DNA from: Haliea sp.
GTDB lineage: Bacteria > Pseudomonadota > Gammaproteobacteria > Pseudomonadales > Halieaceae
Direction of reading: 5' to 3'
Assembly: GCA_016704305.1 (NCBI GenBank)
Contig: JADJAL010000017.1
Location: 62,001-126,000, forward strand
Length of the DNA stretch: 64,000 nt
Part shown: positions 39,226 to 50,074 of the stretch, one piece after another
Numbering within the stretch: the first letter of the stretch is position 1
Layout of the letters: every line of letters begins with the position of its first letter
The notes under the pieces: generated by a model
What the model was told of the DNA's origin: nothing
What the model saw: the letters and a program-made list of their open reading frames with translations, nothing else
Databases searched by the model: none
Translations under genes and position numbers: made by a program

Positions 39226-40536
39226 AGGAACAGTGGCACCGGGGTTTGAGTCAGTAAGACAACTCTATGAACACAATATGCGGACGCTGGCGGAAGAGAG
39301 CACCCAGCTGTGCGTCTACCATGCCGGTGAAAAGGTTGTGGATTTGTGGGCGACTGTCACTGATCAAACCGACTTTTCGCCCGACTCGCTCGTGAATATA
39401 TTCAGCAGCGGAAAAAGCTTTGAGGCCATCGCCATAGCATCGCTCGTCGACAAGGGCTTGATACAGTACAACGCGCGCGTAGCCGAGTACTGGCCCGAGT
39501 TCGCGGCGAATGGCAAAGGCGAGCTCACTGTCGCGGAACTCATGCGGCATGAGGCGGGGCTGCCGGCGTTTAATCGCTCCATTGATACGCAAGCCCTGCT
39601 CACCGCGAACATCAAGCAGAACAGCGTTGGCCAGCTGATTGAAGGTCACGCGCAAACCTTCCGCAAAGGCGAGGGCATGCGCAGGGAATACCATGCCGTC
39701 ACCCGAGGCTGGATAGTGAACGAACTGTTTCGCCGTGTAGATCCGGCGGGGCGCACGATCGGTGAATTCCTGCGTGAAGACATCAGCCAGCCGCTGGAAG
39801 TCGATGCGATTGTCGGCGTCAGGAAGAAGAGCTGCCGCGCGTAAAAAAAGTAACGCCGCTGGGATTCTGGTTCCAGCTTCGCGAGAGCCTGAAACCCCGA
39901 TTCCTCAAGCGGCGCATGGAGCGCAATATTTTCCAGCTCCTCGCCATGCTGCTGCGGCTGATTCCCGCGATTCGCAATGCCTCGGTCGGGCGCGCCCCGG
40001 CTCCCTTTCGCGGGATGAAACGCATCGGGTTTTTCAATGAACCCGCCGTTGCGATGGGTGAAACACCCTCCGCAAACACCCACTCCAATGCGAGGAGCCT
40101 CGCAAAAATCGCGGCCGTGATGGCGGCCGGGGGCAAGTGGGCGGGGGGAGAGTATCTTGGCGACGCCGCGTGGAACGCCATGCATGCCGCGCCGCTGCGC
40201 GCAGACATGGGGTTTGTCACTACCGCCTTCACGCAGGGTGGCGTTGCGCGGTTCGCCGCGGTTGACAGCCACGGCACGCACAGCGAGAAAGCACTCAACA
40301 CCGGCAGGGAGGGATTCTACGGCTGGCTGGGACTCGGTGGATCCATCTTCCAGTGGCATCCACAACTGCAGATCGGTTTCGGCTACGTGCCCACCTCACT
40401 CAATGTACTGGACCTGGTGAATGAGAGAGGGAAGTCTTACCAGGCCGAGGTGCTGAGGTGCGTAGCGAAGTTGAATTCGGTGAACTTCGGGTCTGCCGCT
40501 GAGCCAGGCGTGCGTGGCGTCGCTGGCCTAAATTAA
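39191..40536 (+). CDS. EstB-like serine hydrolase (class C beta-lactamase fold), frame-shifted
   Basis: Esterase of the beta-lactamase-related family, about 449 aa after repair. IEGTVAPGFESVRQLYEHN is the EstB N-terminus, the nucleophile lies in FSSGKS (Ser72-x-x-Lys75 from GTG 39191) and YHAVTRGWIVNELFRR carries the conserved Tyr. Following AIVGV the frame must change (near 39820) to EEELPRVKKVTPLGFWFQ and on to GFGYVPTSLN and the stop at 40536; one base is missing. GGAG 6 nt before GTG 39191 is better than GTG 39179. Members hydrolyse esters or short polyesters rather than beta-lactams. Confidence 0.85.
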
Positions 40537-40630
40537 GGGACAGACCACGTTTATGCATGAATTCAGCGACCGTTGCTTCACGCCTCCCGGGAAGTGATTT
40601 CGGTTCCGGGACGTACCGCATTCAAAAGCC

Positions 40631-41419
40631 TCAGCAGTTAAGCATCCATCGTCCCAAACCACCCAGGTAGTCTGCTATGGGTGTTCCCGGCTCAATATCC
40701 GCAGCGCCCCGCCGGATTTCACAGATTCCCTTGCCGACACGAATATCCGTGATCCATTCGGCGTTGTGCGCCGAGGCTATCAAGAGCTGACAGATCAGAA
40801 AACTCATCGGCATCTCGTAGTCAGCGTTGCCCACGCTGGTCTGCTTCTGGGCCTGAAACTTTTCGGGGAAGGAAGCAATTTCGGCAGCAATGCGGGCGTC
40901 CATCAGGTGCTCGCTCGACCAGTCCTCAATAACGTAAAGCCCGCCACGTCGCAATCGTGGGAATAACAACTCGAATGTGGTTGTCGTCGGATTCAGTAAG
41001 TGACTGGCATCGTCCACGACGATATCCAGAGTTTCACCACCGAACATGTCATCAACCAGGCGAGGCACTTCAACCGTATCCGCCTGGTCGACTCCCCAGC
41101 AGACATTGACGCAATTATCCTTGTCATGCTCCGCCAGAAAGTTCATGAGCTTTGGCACAGGCTCACTCGACAATTCAATGGCCAACAGTCGTTGGGGCTT
41201 AAAGAGCTTTAAAAAAAAGGATGTGCCGCCACCCTGATCGACACCCACCTCCACCATCCTGCACCCCTGAAGTTCTGGCGCCAGAGCCCGGTACCGCTGC
41301 ACGAACCTGGGTGTTTTTCTCAAGCAGACCCACCCCGGATTCGTTGCATTCCTCACCAACGGTCGTAGCTCGAAAGTTACGCCATCAACAACCTCAGTGT
41401 TTATTGCAGTTTTTCTCAT
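40631..41419 (-). CDS. class I SAM-dependent methyltransferase
   Basis: 262-aa methyltransferase. Motif I is CRMVEVGVDQGGGTSFFLK, with RLLAIELSS as the acidic strand-2 end and TLDIVVDDASHLLNPTTTTF as motif IV; RRGGLYVIEDW follows. The DDASH and YVIEDW signatures resemble macrocin/cephalosporin-hydroxylase-type sugar or natural-product methyltransferases. GAGGA about 9 nt before ATG 41419. It is divergent from the 2OG oxygenase and may belong to the same small modification cluster; base composition is lower in GC than the core genes. Confidence 0.85.
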   Translation of the reverse strand: MRKTAINTEVVDGVTFELRPLVRNATNPGWVCLRKTPRFVQRYRALAPELQGCRMVEVGVDQGGGTSFFLKLFKPQRLLAIELSSEPVPKLMNFLAEHDKDNCVNVCWGVDQADTVEVPRLVDDMFGGETLDIVVDDASHLLNPTTTTFELLFPRLRRGGLYVIEDWSSEHLMDARIAAEIASFPEKFQAQKQTSVGNADYEMPMSFLICQLLIASAHNAEWITDIRVGKGICEIRRGAADIEPGTPIADYLGGLGRWMLNC

Positions 41420-41924
41420 CGTTGTTATTCCTCGCTTTTATGCGCGACCGTGCGAAGGCGCGCACCGGTTGCTGCGTTTTAGGGTTGTCACAATAGGCAT
41501 TCGGATATTACGTGGATTCTACTGGCCGGGCGCTTCCCTGTCGGCCATTTTCCGTTGCTGTCCGCTTATAATTGACACCCAATTGCTACTTCCTATACGT
41601 GCACGGATTGCCCCTTTGACCTCATTGCTATCCCCAAGACAGTAGGGCTATGCTCAAAGCCTGATAAAAGTCGACACAAGGTGACCAACAGCCGGGAGTA
41701 CATCCAATGCCGACATGCCCATGGCAGGGACTGACCGAAAATCCCCGATGAGTTATAGTTTTACGCAGAGTACCTAGCCCGGAGTCTCCGGGTGAATCGT
41801 TCAGCAGCCTGCCAGGGTGACCTTGACGTGCTAGTGCCGGAATCAATACTAAAAAAAGTTTCCACCGATGAAATGTAATATCCTATTCAAGTACATTTAC
41901 TGCGGGCATATTTAGGGACGAAGA
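41420..41924. other. long AT-richer intergenic region
   Basis: 505 bp between divergent genes. No coding frame convinces me. A small hairpin CCCGGAGTCTCCGGG lies near 41780 and an AT-rich stretch at 41848-41912 probably holds the promoter of the oxygenase gene. Confidence 0.45.
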
Positions 41925-42758
41925 ATGTTTGAGTATTTGAATTATGGGAACGTTGAAGCTAGCCAGAAGGAACTAAGCCAGGCATTTCATTCGGCAGGCC
42001 CTTTCGAGCACATCGTAGTTAAGGACCTGATCCACCTGGACAAGCTGGAAGAGGTCATGCAATCTTTTCCAGACAAGGATTGGCCTTTCTGGAAGAGTTA
42101 CTCGGGAGATCATGCAAAACACTCTAAGGTATGTGAAGCAGTAACAAAATTACCCCTCGAAGTCTGTCACCTCCTATACGAGCTAAACTCTGGCCCTTTT
42201 CTGAAAATACTGCAGAACATTACCGGTATCGAAAACTTGCTACCAGATCCGCATTTTAGGGGGGCCGGCATGCATATGACTTTGCCCGGCGGGACCCTGA
42301 CACCACACATAGACCACCATGTGTACCCCGAACACCCCAGGTATCGACAGGTGAACCTGATCATTTACCTTACAAAGGACTGGTCTCCACAAAACCAGGG
42401 GTACTTCGAGTTGTGGGACAGCAGCTGTAAAGAAATCAAAAAGGAGGTGACACCCACTTTTGGAAATTGTTTGATCTTCAGGACAAGCGATAGCTCCATG
42501 CACGGCTTCTCCAAACCTGTGAAAGTCCTTAACAGATGCTCTATATCAGTTTTTTACTATACGGCGACACCAGACCCGCACCATTACGGCGGAAACTCTG
42601 CTACATTCTGGCAGCCCCAGACAATCAAGGCCGAAGGTTGGGGCGACTCGTTGCGCTTGCGGCTACAGAACGCCATGTGGAGTTTTGCAAGAACGTTTGG
42701 AAAGCTGTCGTGGCACTGTCAGCGCAGGGCCATGAACCTGGAAAGGGAGCCCCGTTGA
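41925..42758 (+). CDS. 2-oxoglutarate-Fe(II) oxygenase (prolyl-hydroxylase-like)
   Basis: 277-aa cytosolic dioxygenase of the 2OG-Fe(II) superfamily. The iron triad is visible: His128 and Asp130 in TPHIDHH, and His193 in SSMHGFSKP; Arg204 (NRCSISVFYYT) is placed to bind 2-oxoglutarate. RQVNLIIYLTKDW and GYFELWD form the double-stranded helix core, as in P4H-like proteins. The substrate is unknown; hydroxylation of a peptide, sugar or natural product is possible. Codon use and base composition are AT-richer than surrounding regions, suggesting acquisition by transfer. Confidence 0.85.
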   Translation: MFEYLNYGNVEASQKELSQAFHSAGPFEHIVVKDLIHLDKLEEVMQSFPDKDWPFWKSYSGDHAKHSKVCEAVTKLPLEVCHLLYELNSGPFLKILQNITGIENLLPDPHFRGAGMHMTLPGGTLTPHIDHHVYPEHPRYRQVNLIIYLTKDWSPQNQGYFELWDSSCKEIKKEVTPTFGNCLIFRTSDSSMHGFSKPVKVLNRCSISVFYYTATPDPHHYGGNSATFWQPQTIKAEGWGDSLRLRLQNAMWSFARTFGKLSWHCQRRAMNLEREPR

Positions 42759-42872
42759 CCGAAAACAGCCTTTCGCCGGGCGCAACTGATCAGGCAGCGA
42801 TCGGATCAGTGCAATAAACACGCTCCAGGTGTTCTCCCTCAAATACGTTTCTTCTCAACGGAATTACCGCTC

Positions 42873-43682
42873 ATGGAATATCCGAGTATTCAAATCCTCG
42901 AAAAGCAGTTTGACGACCAACCTTTCAGATACCCGCTTTTTAATCATATGTTAAAACTATTTTTCCAGGACCGTAGAGAACATTATGCCTGGGGAGCTAT
43001 TTGCGCCACGGATCTGGCGTACCAGCTTTCGCTCGATCGAATATCTTTTGCTGAATTCGGCGTCGCCTCAGGGAATGGTCTCATCGAGCTGGAAAAGATC
43101 GCGCTCGTTTTAGAAGCGATATATGGCATACAAATCGATGTTCACGGATTTGACATGGGTGTGGGTTTGCCTGAAATTGCAGGGTATCGGGATCTTCCGA
43201 ATTTGTGGTCCAAAGGATATTTCCCGATGGACGAACAAAAGCTCAGAAGCCAATTGAAAAAGGCAGAATTGCATCTGGGAAATGTTTCGGACACGATTCC
43301 AGTATTCCTGGATTCCTCTCCTTCCCCCGTTGCTTTCGTTGCGCATGATCTCGATCTTTATAGCTCAACCATAAATGCATTCAAATTGTTTGAGGATAAG
43401 GAAGACTACTTGCTGCCCAGGGTTCATATCTACTTTGATGACATAATCGGTTTTACCTACTCGAAGTTCAACGGAGAGAGACTAGCCATTGAAGAATTCA
43501 ACGCCCGGAATGAAAAACGCAAGATTGACCAAATTTACCGACTGAGTTTCTTTCTCGGCAAGAGAACATTCTGGGATGAGTCTATCTATCTACTCCACAT
43601 ATTCGATCATGCTCTTTACGCTAAAAACGATGGCCTGCTGCAAATATCAGTAATACAAAACAATAATTGCCCTCTTGATTAA
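42873..43682 (+). CDS. methyltransferase-like protein of unknown function
   Basis: 269-aa soluble protein. SFAEFGVASGNGLIELEKIA resembles a degenerate SAM-binding motif I, and IDVHGFDMGVGLP and AFVAHDLDLYSSTINAF fit the following strands of a TylF/class I methyltransferase-like fold, with VHIYFDDIIG as a possible motif IV. No firm family assignment is possible. It follows the 2OG oxygenase by 114 bp on the same strand, shares its low GC, and may act on the same substrate. Start ATG 42873; no strong ribosome site is visible. Confidence 0.7.
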   Translation: MEYPSIQILEKQFDDQPFRYPLFNHMLKLFFQDRREHYAWGAICATDLAYQLSLDRISFAEFGVASGNGLIELEKIALVLEAIYGIQIDVHGFDMGVGLPEIAGYRDLPNLWSKGYFPMDEQKLRSQLKKAELHLGNVSDTIPVFLDSSPSPVAFVAHDLDLYSSTINAFKLFEDKEDYLLPRVHIYFDDIIGFTYSKFNGERLAIEEFNARNEKRKIDQIYRLSFFLGKRTFWDESIYLLHIFDHALYAKNDGLLQISVIQNNNCPLD

Positions 43683-43863
43683 CCGGGTCCTTTTTTCACT
43701 CGCGTGAGGTCCTGGCAGTTGGCCCGCATCCGCTGGCCGCGCTCTCGATGCTGCATACCTATGCTGCCTGCCCAGGCCGCATGAATCGGTCACCCGCAAA
43801 CCTTGCAGCGAAGATAGTTGTTGCGAGGACGGAAAGCCTCCTGCTTGAGCGCAGGGGCGTTGA

Positions 43864-45552
43864 TTACTGTTCCTGAGGCAGGCGCAGGACAAACAGCGCA
43901 TTGCCCGCCCCGGCCTGGTAGCGGCCGTCGACGCCCTGGAAGGTGCTGTAGCCGGAGTTGATCAACAGGCCGTCGCCGGCCACGACAACACCTACGGAAT
44001 CGATCGTGCCGCCATTGCCGGTTTCGCCATTGATATCGCTGAAGGCCACAGCCGTGTCCAGCGACCATTTCTCGCTGCCATCGTGCGTGGCGAATGCCCT
44101 GACCACGCCGTCCAGCGAGCCGGCAAACAGCAGGTCATTGCTGACCGACAACGATGCCGAGTACAGGGAGGGTGTCGTCAATCCTTCAAAGGTGTGGGTG
44201 GGATGAATCTCCCATTCAATCGCGCCGCTTTGGAGATTGAGCGCATAGATGCCCGGCTTTGCGCCGGCAATTAAATCCGCCACGCCGCCGGTAGCCTTGT
44301 CGATGTTGAAGTCTGTCGCCGCCACGTAAACGCGCCGGGCATCCACCGCCATGCCCCAGTGAATCCCGCCCAGCGTCGAGCCCTTGCTCACTTTATTGGA
44401 CCAGTTGAGTGCGCCTGTGTCCGCCCGCAGCGAATACACCACGCCGCCCTTGTCGCCGGCAATCAGCGTGTTGCCATCCTCAAGCAGTATCGGGGCGGCG
44501 CCGAAATCGAAATCGTGCCCTGGCGGTGTCGGGCAGCGCATGGACGACGGAATCTCGCAATTGCCGTTCCAGGTGTCGTTTTGCCGCGCCTGGAACACCC
44601 AGTTCACCGCGCCGCTGTCCATGTCCAGCGAGATGATGGCGTCAGACGTCGCGGTCGCCGGCTCCGTGTAGTTCTGGCCGGTGCCGATGTAGAGCGCGTT
44701 GCGTCGTATATCCAGCGCGGGCGTGGTCCACACTGGCGCACCGTTGGGGCCGATGCGCGCACCGGGCATGACGGTTTCGTCGGCATTTCCAGTGGTATGG
44801 AATTGCCAGAGCATGGCGCCGCTCAGTGCATCCAGCGCGACCATCATGCCGTGGCTCGTGCAACACGCGCCGGGATACACCAGCGTGGCCAGCACTTCCT
44901 TGCTGGAGACCGGCACGAACAGCTTGCCCGCGTAGTGCTGCATGCCGCCCGTGACAAAGTGGAAGTGGGGAACCGTACCGACAAACGTCTGCCACAGCGG
45001 CTCACCGCTGGCGGCGTCCACCGCGTAGACGTAGCCATTGAAATCGGCAGCATAGACCACGGCAGGCGATGCGTCGCTGGCAGGCACGAACAGTATCGAC
45101 GCAGAGCGAAAATTACTGCCCGCTTGCGGCGTGGTGAACGTCCAGTAGCGACAGCCGGACAGTCGATTGATAGCGAGCAACTGCTTCCCGGAGGTCATGA
45201 ATATCACTTGCGCGGTGACCGCGGGAGCCCCGCGCTTTTCCCTGGCGGAGGCCGGCGCATAGTGGAAATTCACCGCCAGGGTATCCACGTTGCTGGCGTC
45301 TATCAGCGAGGTCTGGTTGCGCGTATTGGCGTGATTGAATCCAAAACCATTCACGATCACCGGTGCCTGCACATCCACCGTGTCATTGCACGTCCCGCCT
45401 CTCGGCTGTGGCTCCGAGGTGTAAGACAAAAACGCCAGCGCCGGGTCGTCGCGGTTGTCGGTGCTGCCCTCCAGAATGTGATCACTGCCGTCGCTGCACG
45501 CGGCCAGAAGCGGCACGATGAGGGTAAGTAGCAGGAATAGTTTGGCGCGCAT
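43864..45552 (-). CDS. PQQ-repeat beta-propeller lipoprotein
   Basis: 562-aa exported protein. The lipobox PLLAAC near residue 19 predicts a lipid anchor. Repeated PQQ-type blades follow, recognisable by A-x-D/W-x-x-x-G endings: GYVYAVDAASGEPLWQTFVG, MMVALDALSGAMLWQFHTTG, GVVYSLRADTGALNWSNKVS and GIYALNLQSGAIEWEI. Extra Cys pairs (PGACCTSHG; CEIPSSMRCPTPPG) suggest disulfides. It resembles polyvinyl-alcohol/alcohol dehydrogenase-like propellers without a visible haem motif, so whether it binds PQQ and is an enzyme is open. Its upstream flank is the poly-G tract. Confidence 0.85.
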   Translation of the reverse strand: MRAKLFLLLTLIVPLLAACSDGSDHILEGSTDNRDDPALAFLSYTSEPQPRGGTCNDTVDVQAPVIVNGFGFNHANTRNQTSLIDASNVDTLAVNFHYAPASAREKRGAPAVTAQVIFMTSGKQLLAINRLSGCRYWTFTTPQAGSNFRSASILFVPASDASPAVVYAADFNGYVYAVDAASGEPLWQTFVGTVPHFHFVTGGMQHYAGKLFVPVSSKEVLATLVYPGACCTSHGMMVALDALSGAMLWQFHTTGNADETVMPGARIGPNGAPVWTTPALDIRRNALYIGTGQNYTEPATATSDAIISLDMDSGAVNWVFQARQNDTWNGNCEIPSSMRCPTPPGHDFDFGAAPILLEDGNTLIAGDKGGVVYSLRADTGALNWSNKVSKGSTLGGIHWGMAVDARRVYVAATDFNIDKATGGVADLIAGAKPGIYALNLQSGAIEWEIHPTHTFEGLTTPSLYSASLSVSNDLLFAGSLDGVVRAFATHDGSEKWSLDTAVAFSDINGETGNGGTIDSVGVVVAGDGLLINSGYSTFQGVDGRYQAGAGNALFVLRLPQEQ

Positions 45553-45896
<344 letters not shown>

Positions 45897-46916
45897 ATGG
45901 CAATTTTTTGTGTCAGAAGCGTTAAAGGCATTATCACGCGCTGCTCATGGACGTTTAGCGTGGCAAGTGTTTGCGCACTGCTCGCTACCGGCTGCGACAG
46001 TAGTTCCCCGTCCGCGTCGCGCGAGCTTGTTACGACACGCTGTATCACCGACGTCTCCGCATCCGACCGACATGCGTTCGAATGCGATGGTGTCGCGTTC
46101 AAGGTACTGTTGACACAGGAGTGTATTGACCGGGCCTGCGGCCTGATTTTCGATGTACACGGCTGGCTCAGTGATCCGGACACGCAAGAGGCGAGATCCG
46201 GCCTTTCGCGGCTGGCACAGCAGCGTGGCGGGTACATTGTTGTGCAACCGGGTGAGCAGAGTGAGCCCAGTAGTTGGAAGGCCGATATCCACTACGACAT
46301 CGTGTTTGATTTCATGCAGCAGGCCATGGAGGCTTTTGTGGTGGATAAAAAGCGGGTGCACTTCACCGGCTTCTCCCAGGGCGGTTTGATGACGTGGAAA
46401 TTCATCTGTGACCACGCGGATATCATCGCCAGCGCCGTGCCCATCGCTGCACCGGAACTCAATTGCTTCCTGAATGGGAGCGGGCCGTCGAGGCAGGTGC
46501 CTATTTTCTACATCAGCGGCACCGAAGATATACTGGCGCGCTATTATCATCGTGACAACCCCGTATCCGTGGTCGATTCACTGGTGCGCGTTATGTACGA
46601 TTACGGCATGTCCAGCGTGGATAGCGATGCCTACACGTACTCTGGCACAGGCGACATCGAGGTCGATGAAACGGGGCGAATCGATGTCGCTGTCGATGGC
46701 ACAGGATTTGAAATCGTGGGTGGCAGCCAGCAGAACAGTTATCTCTGGACCCGCTACACCAGCGCCGCTGGCATCCCTTTTGAACATTTGCGCCACGCCA
46801 ACGGGCATGTCTATCCCGATAATCCCGACAGCGAGGTGTTTCCCGAGGACCCCGCCGTGTGGTTTTCCGTGGGCGAGGCGATCCTGCAGTTTTTTGTCGA
46901 TAACCCCAAACAGTGA
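45897..46916 (+). CDS. PHB-depolymerase-like alpha/beta hydrolase lipoprotein
   Basis: 339-aa exported serine hydrolase. LLATGC near residue 33 is a lipobox. The alpha/beta fold shows IFDVHGWLSD (oxyanion loop), FTGFSQGGLMTW with the nucleophile Ser in GFSQG, FYISGTEDI (Asp) and LRHANGHVYPDN (His). The layout resembles LpqC/feruloyl-esterase and poly(3-hydroxybutyrate) depolymerase proteins. Two Cys (TRCITD; FECDG; IDRACG) may pair. ATG 45897 gives a plausible signal peptide; no ribosome site is clear, and an earlier ATG at 45840 touches the poly-G tract. Followed 46 bp later by the YebE homologue. Confidence 0.8.
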   Translation: MAIFCVRSVKGIITRCSWTFSVASVCALLATGCDSSSPSASRELVTTRCITDVSASDRHAFECDGVAFKVLLTQECIDRACGLIFDVHGWLSDPDTQEARSGLSRLAQQRGGYIVVQPGEQSEPSSWKADIHYDIVFDFMQQAMEAFVVDKKRVHFTGFSQGGLMTWKFICDHADIIASAVPIAAPELNCFLNGSGPSRQVPIFYISGTEDILARYYHRDNPVSVVDSLVRVMYDYGMSSVDSDAYTYSGTGDIEVDETGRIDVAVDGTGFEIVGGSQQNSYLWTRYTSAAGIPFEHLRHANGHVYPDNPDSEVFPEDPAVWFSVGEAILQFFVDNPKQ

Positions 46917-46962
46917 TGTGCTGTACAGTGTCAGATGCAATTGGAACGAGGAGGCGTACACC

Positions 46963-47664
46963 GTGGATGTAAACAAATTGCTTGAGCAGTTCATGGGCTC
47001 AAACCGCATGGATCACACTGCCAGTGGCAGCGCCCAGGGCAACAATCCCCTCGGCGAGATGTTGGGCGGCGGATTTGGCAAAGGCGCCGCTGTCGGCGGC
47101 TTGCTGGGTTTACTGCTCGGCAGTAAAAAAATGCGCAAAATGGCCGGCGGTGCTGCCGGTTACGGCGGTGCGGCCGCGGCCGGTGCGATGGCCTACAAGG
47201 CGTACCAGAACTGGCAGCAGGGCAAGCAGGTGCAAACAGCGCCAACTGTCACGCCGGCTGACTTCAAGAATATTGACCCGCGCTTTCTGCCGCAAACCGC
47301 CGGTACGCCGGCAGGCCAGAATTTTTCCCTGACATTGATCAGGGCCATGATCGCCGCCGCCAAAGCCGACGGCCACATAGACGCACAGGAACAAACAGCG
47401 ATTTTTGATCGCGTCGAAAAATTGTCGCTCGACGCCGAGAGCAAGGCCTTTGTTTTCGATGCGTTGCGACAGCCCGTTGACGTGGATGTGCTGGTGGCCG
47501 ACGTGCAGGGCATCGAACAGGCCTCCGAAGTCTATCTGGTGTCGCGGGTCGCCATTGATATCGATCACCCCGCTGAACGCGCCTACCTGGAGGTGCTGGC
47601 GCATCGCCTGAACCTGCCGGCCGAGTTGGTGGCGCACCTCGATCACCAAGTCGCGGATGGCTGA
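46963..47664 (+). CDS. DUF533/YebE-like TerB-fold protein
   Basis: 233-aa protein. It starts MDVNKLLEQFMGS, has a Gly-rich hydrophobic stretch (GKGAAVGGLLGLLLGSKK, about 39-56), and ends with a TerB-like all-helical domain (about 120-230: LIRAMIAAAKADGHIDAQEQ with the metal-type D-x-x-x-D-x-x-E pattern, and VAIDIDHPAERAYLEVLA). This is the inner-membrane protein YebE/DUF533 family, tied to envelope stress in enterics; function unknown. GAGGAGG 8 nt before GTG 46963 sets the start. Next gene begins 26 bp downstream, so it is likely operonic with the sulfatase. Confidence 0.9.
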   Translation: MDVNKLLEQFMGSNRMDHTASGSAQGNNPLGEMLGGGFGKGAAVGGLLGLLLGSKKMRKMAGGAAGYGGAAAAGAMAYKAYQNWQQGKQVQTAPTVTPADFKNIDPRFLPQTAGTPAGQNFSLTLIRAMIAAAKADGHIDAQEQTAIFDRVEKLSLDAESKAFVFDALRQPVDVDVLVADVQGIEQASEVYLVSRVAIDIDHPAERAYLEVLAHRLNLPAELVAHLDHQVADG

Positions 47665-47690
47665 TACAGCCAAAACGCAGGAGTAGTCCG

Positions 47691-49986
47691 ATGATGTACC
47701 GTACCCGTTTACTGCCCAGCATCGCGTGTTTCCTGCTCGCCCTGGCGACATCGCTAAGCGGTTGTGATTCCTCGAGCGACAGTCGCCCCGCAAAAAGCCC
47801 GCCGAACATCCTGTTCATCATCATGGACGATGTCGGCATCGACCAGATGACGGTGTTTGGGTACGGCGGCCTGCAGCCGTTCGCGCAGCTCCCCAATCCA
47901 CCCGAGCAGCCGGAGGACCGGTCACCACAACTGCCAAACATCGACAGTATTGCCCAGCAGGGCATTATGTTTCGCAATACCTGGGCGATGCCGGCCTGCT
48001 CCACCAGCCGCGCGGTATTTTTTACCGGCCGCTATCCGCTGCGCACGCAAGTGCTGGGCGCGCTGGGCCAAGTATGACCTCGCCAATTACCAGGTGTCTC
48101 CCTACGAATACACGCTGCCAAAAATGCTGAAGGCGCAGGGTTATGAGAATGCGTTGTTTGGCAAATTCCACGTCGGCCTGCAACAGAACAACCCGTTCGG
48201 GTACGCGATGATCAGCGCCCTCGGATGGGATTACTATTACGGCTGGCTCGACGAAACCGGAGACCCGTCCTCGATTGATACGTCCGCAGGCCTCGGTGAT
48301 GCGTACGAGGGGCGCTATCTCTGTGGCTTTGTGCCCGGCCGGGACCAGGACCCGACGTATGGCGCGGATACGGGCGCCTGTTACTCCGCCGATGGACAAT
48401 GCTCCGAAATGGTGGCTGCGGGCGGCATACCGCCGGGGCGCGCCTGTCGCGACAGCGGCGGCATCCTCGATCCGGCGCAGGCGTGCAACACAACGATGCC
48501 AGCGAACATCCAGTCGGGATTCAGTAACCTCAGCGCGCATTATGTCTCGCCGCTGTGGATCAATGACGAAAACGGCCAGGCAATCCAGGTGCCGCTGACA
48601 GACAGTCGCGCGCGCACCTTCCGTGGCATCGCCCCGGTAGATAGCGCCATCGACTGGATAGCCAGCCGGGCGAAGAACCAGCCCTGGTCGGCGACCGTCA
48701 GCTTCTCCTCCGCGCACACGCCGGTCATGCAGCCACCGCAGGCGCTGCTGTCTGCCGAGTCCGACGCGGTGAGCAGGTTGCTGTGTGCCGCGCCCGAGGG
48801 TGCGACGCAGGAAGTGCTGAACCAGGTGTCGATCGACCAGCGCGAGCTCACTACGCTGATGATCGAGGCGCTGGATGCCGAACTGTCGCGACTGCTCGTA
48901 TCGATCGGCGCGGCGACGCTGGGCGACGACCAGTCCCTGATACTCAACCCCGACAGCAATACGATGATCGTCATCCTCGGCGACAACGGCACGCTCGGGT
49001 ATTCGGTGAAATTGCCCTTTGATTCGGACCGCGCCAAGGGCACCGCTTACCAAACCGGCGTGTGGGTTCCGTTGATCGTGGCGGGGCCGCTGGTTGATTC
49101 ACCCGATCGCACGGTCGCCAATATGGTGAATGTCGCTGACCTTTACCAGCTGTTTGCTGAAATCGCGGGCATCGACAATGTGCAGGAACTGGTCCCGCGT
49201 ACTTTGGATGCGGTGCCGATGCTGACCTACCTCACCACGCCGGGAGCTGACAGCCAGCGCGCATACAATTTCACACAGGTGGGGAATAACCAGCAGGCTG
49301 GCGGCACGATCAACCAGCCGTGTAGCCTGGGTTCCAGCTGCAGCCAGATCCCGGTCTCCAAGTCGGTCTGCCATGACAACGGTGGCGTTTGGTGGGGCGC
49401 GGAGCCGGACTACGCCGACGTGCCCGCCAGCGGCTATACCCAGTGCTGCGAGGTCAACCAGTACCAGTACGAGAGAGAGCAGACGATGTTCAATCTGCAG
49501 CCGCTGTCCGCTGAGGCGGTGCGTAATGATTTTTACAAACTCGTGGTGAACCATTTTGTGGGTGAGCCCGCGCCGCCGGCGGACGAATACCCCACCTGTG
49601 ACCCGGTGGATTCAATCGAGTTCTACCAGGTTGATGAAACAGAACACGATCCACAGATCGATAGAGAGCAGGACAATCTGGTCAATCCGGCCACCGGCCT
49701 GCCGGACGATCCAGCACAACAGGCGGTGTTCGCGGAGTTGATGGACCAGCTGGATCTGATCATGGACAGCGTCCAGCCCTGCCCGCCCGGCCCACCCGAA
49801 GGTTATCTCGCCAGCATCGATGGCAACCAGGATGGCGTGGTGGACGGTGTCGACCTCGACAACCTGAACGGCTTTGCCGCGGCCGGCGGCAGCAGTTGGT
49901 ACGATGTGAATGAAAGTGGCACCACCGATGCGACCGACCATGCGCTGGTGAACGATTACCTCGGCATCGAATGCCCCTACGAGTAA
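47691..49986 (+). CDS. second lipoprotein sulfatase (dockerin-tailed paralogue), frame-shifted
   Basis: About 764 aa after repair. Lipobox SLSGC (Cys25), NILFIIMDDVGIDQM metal site, then CSTSR at Cys102 where the formylglycine motif should be C-x-P-x-R; the Pro is Thr. GKFHVG and ILGDNGTLGYSVKLPFD follow. A Cys-rich insert (CGFVPGRDQDPTYGADTGAC) and a C...GGVWWG...CCEVNQYQ module match the sulfatase at 22171-24257. The C-terminus has two dockerin-like loops (DGNQDGVVDGVD; DVNESGTTDATD). The frame breaks at G3 48065-48067: dropping one G turns the stop into GALAKYDLANYQVSPYE. AGGAG 7 nt before ATG 47691. Confidence 0.88.
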
Positions 49987-50074
49987 GTGCGACGTTGATT
50001 CCTGTGGCAACCGCTTGCGCATCTCGGTACTCTTGGTGCTCGCGATAAACACAAGTAACAGGACGCCATCACCC

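Noticed and set aside
44359..45531. Plus-strand open frame of 390 codons
   Set aside because: Antisense to the PQQ-repeat lipoprotein; Arg/His-rich translation without motifs.
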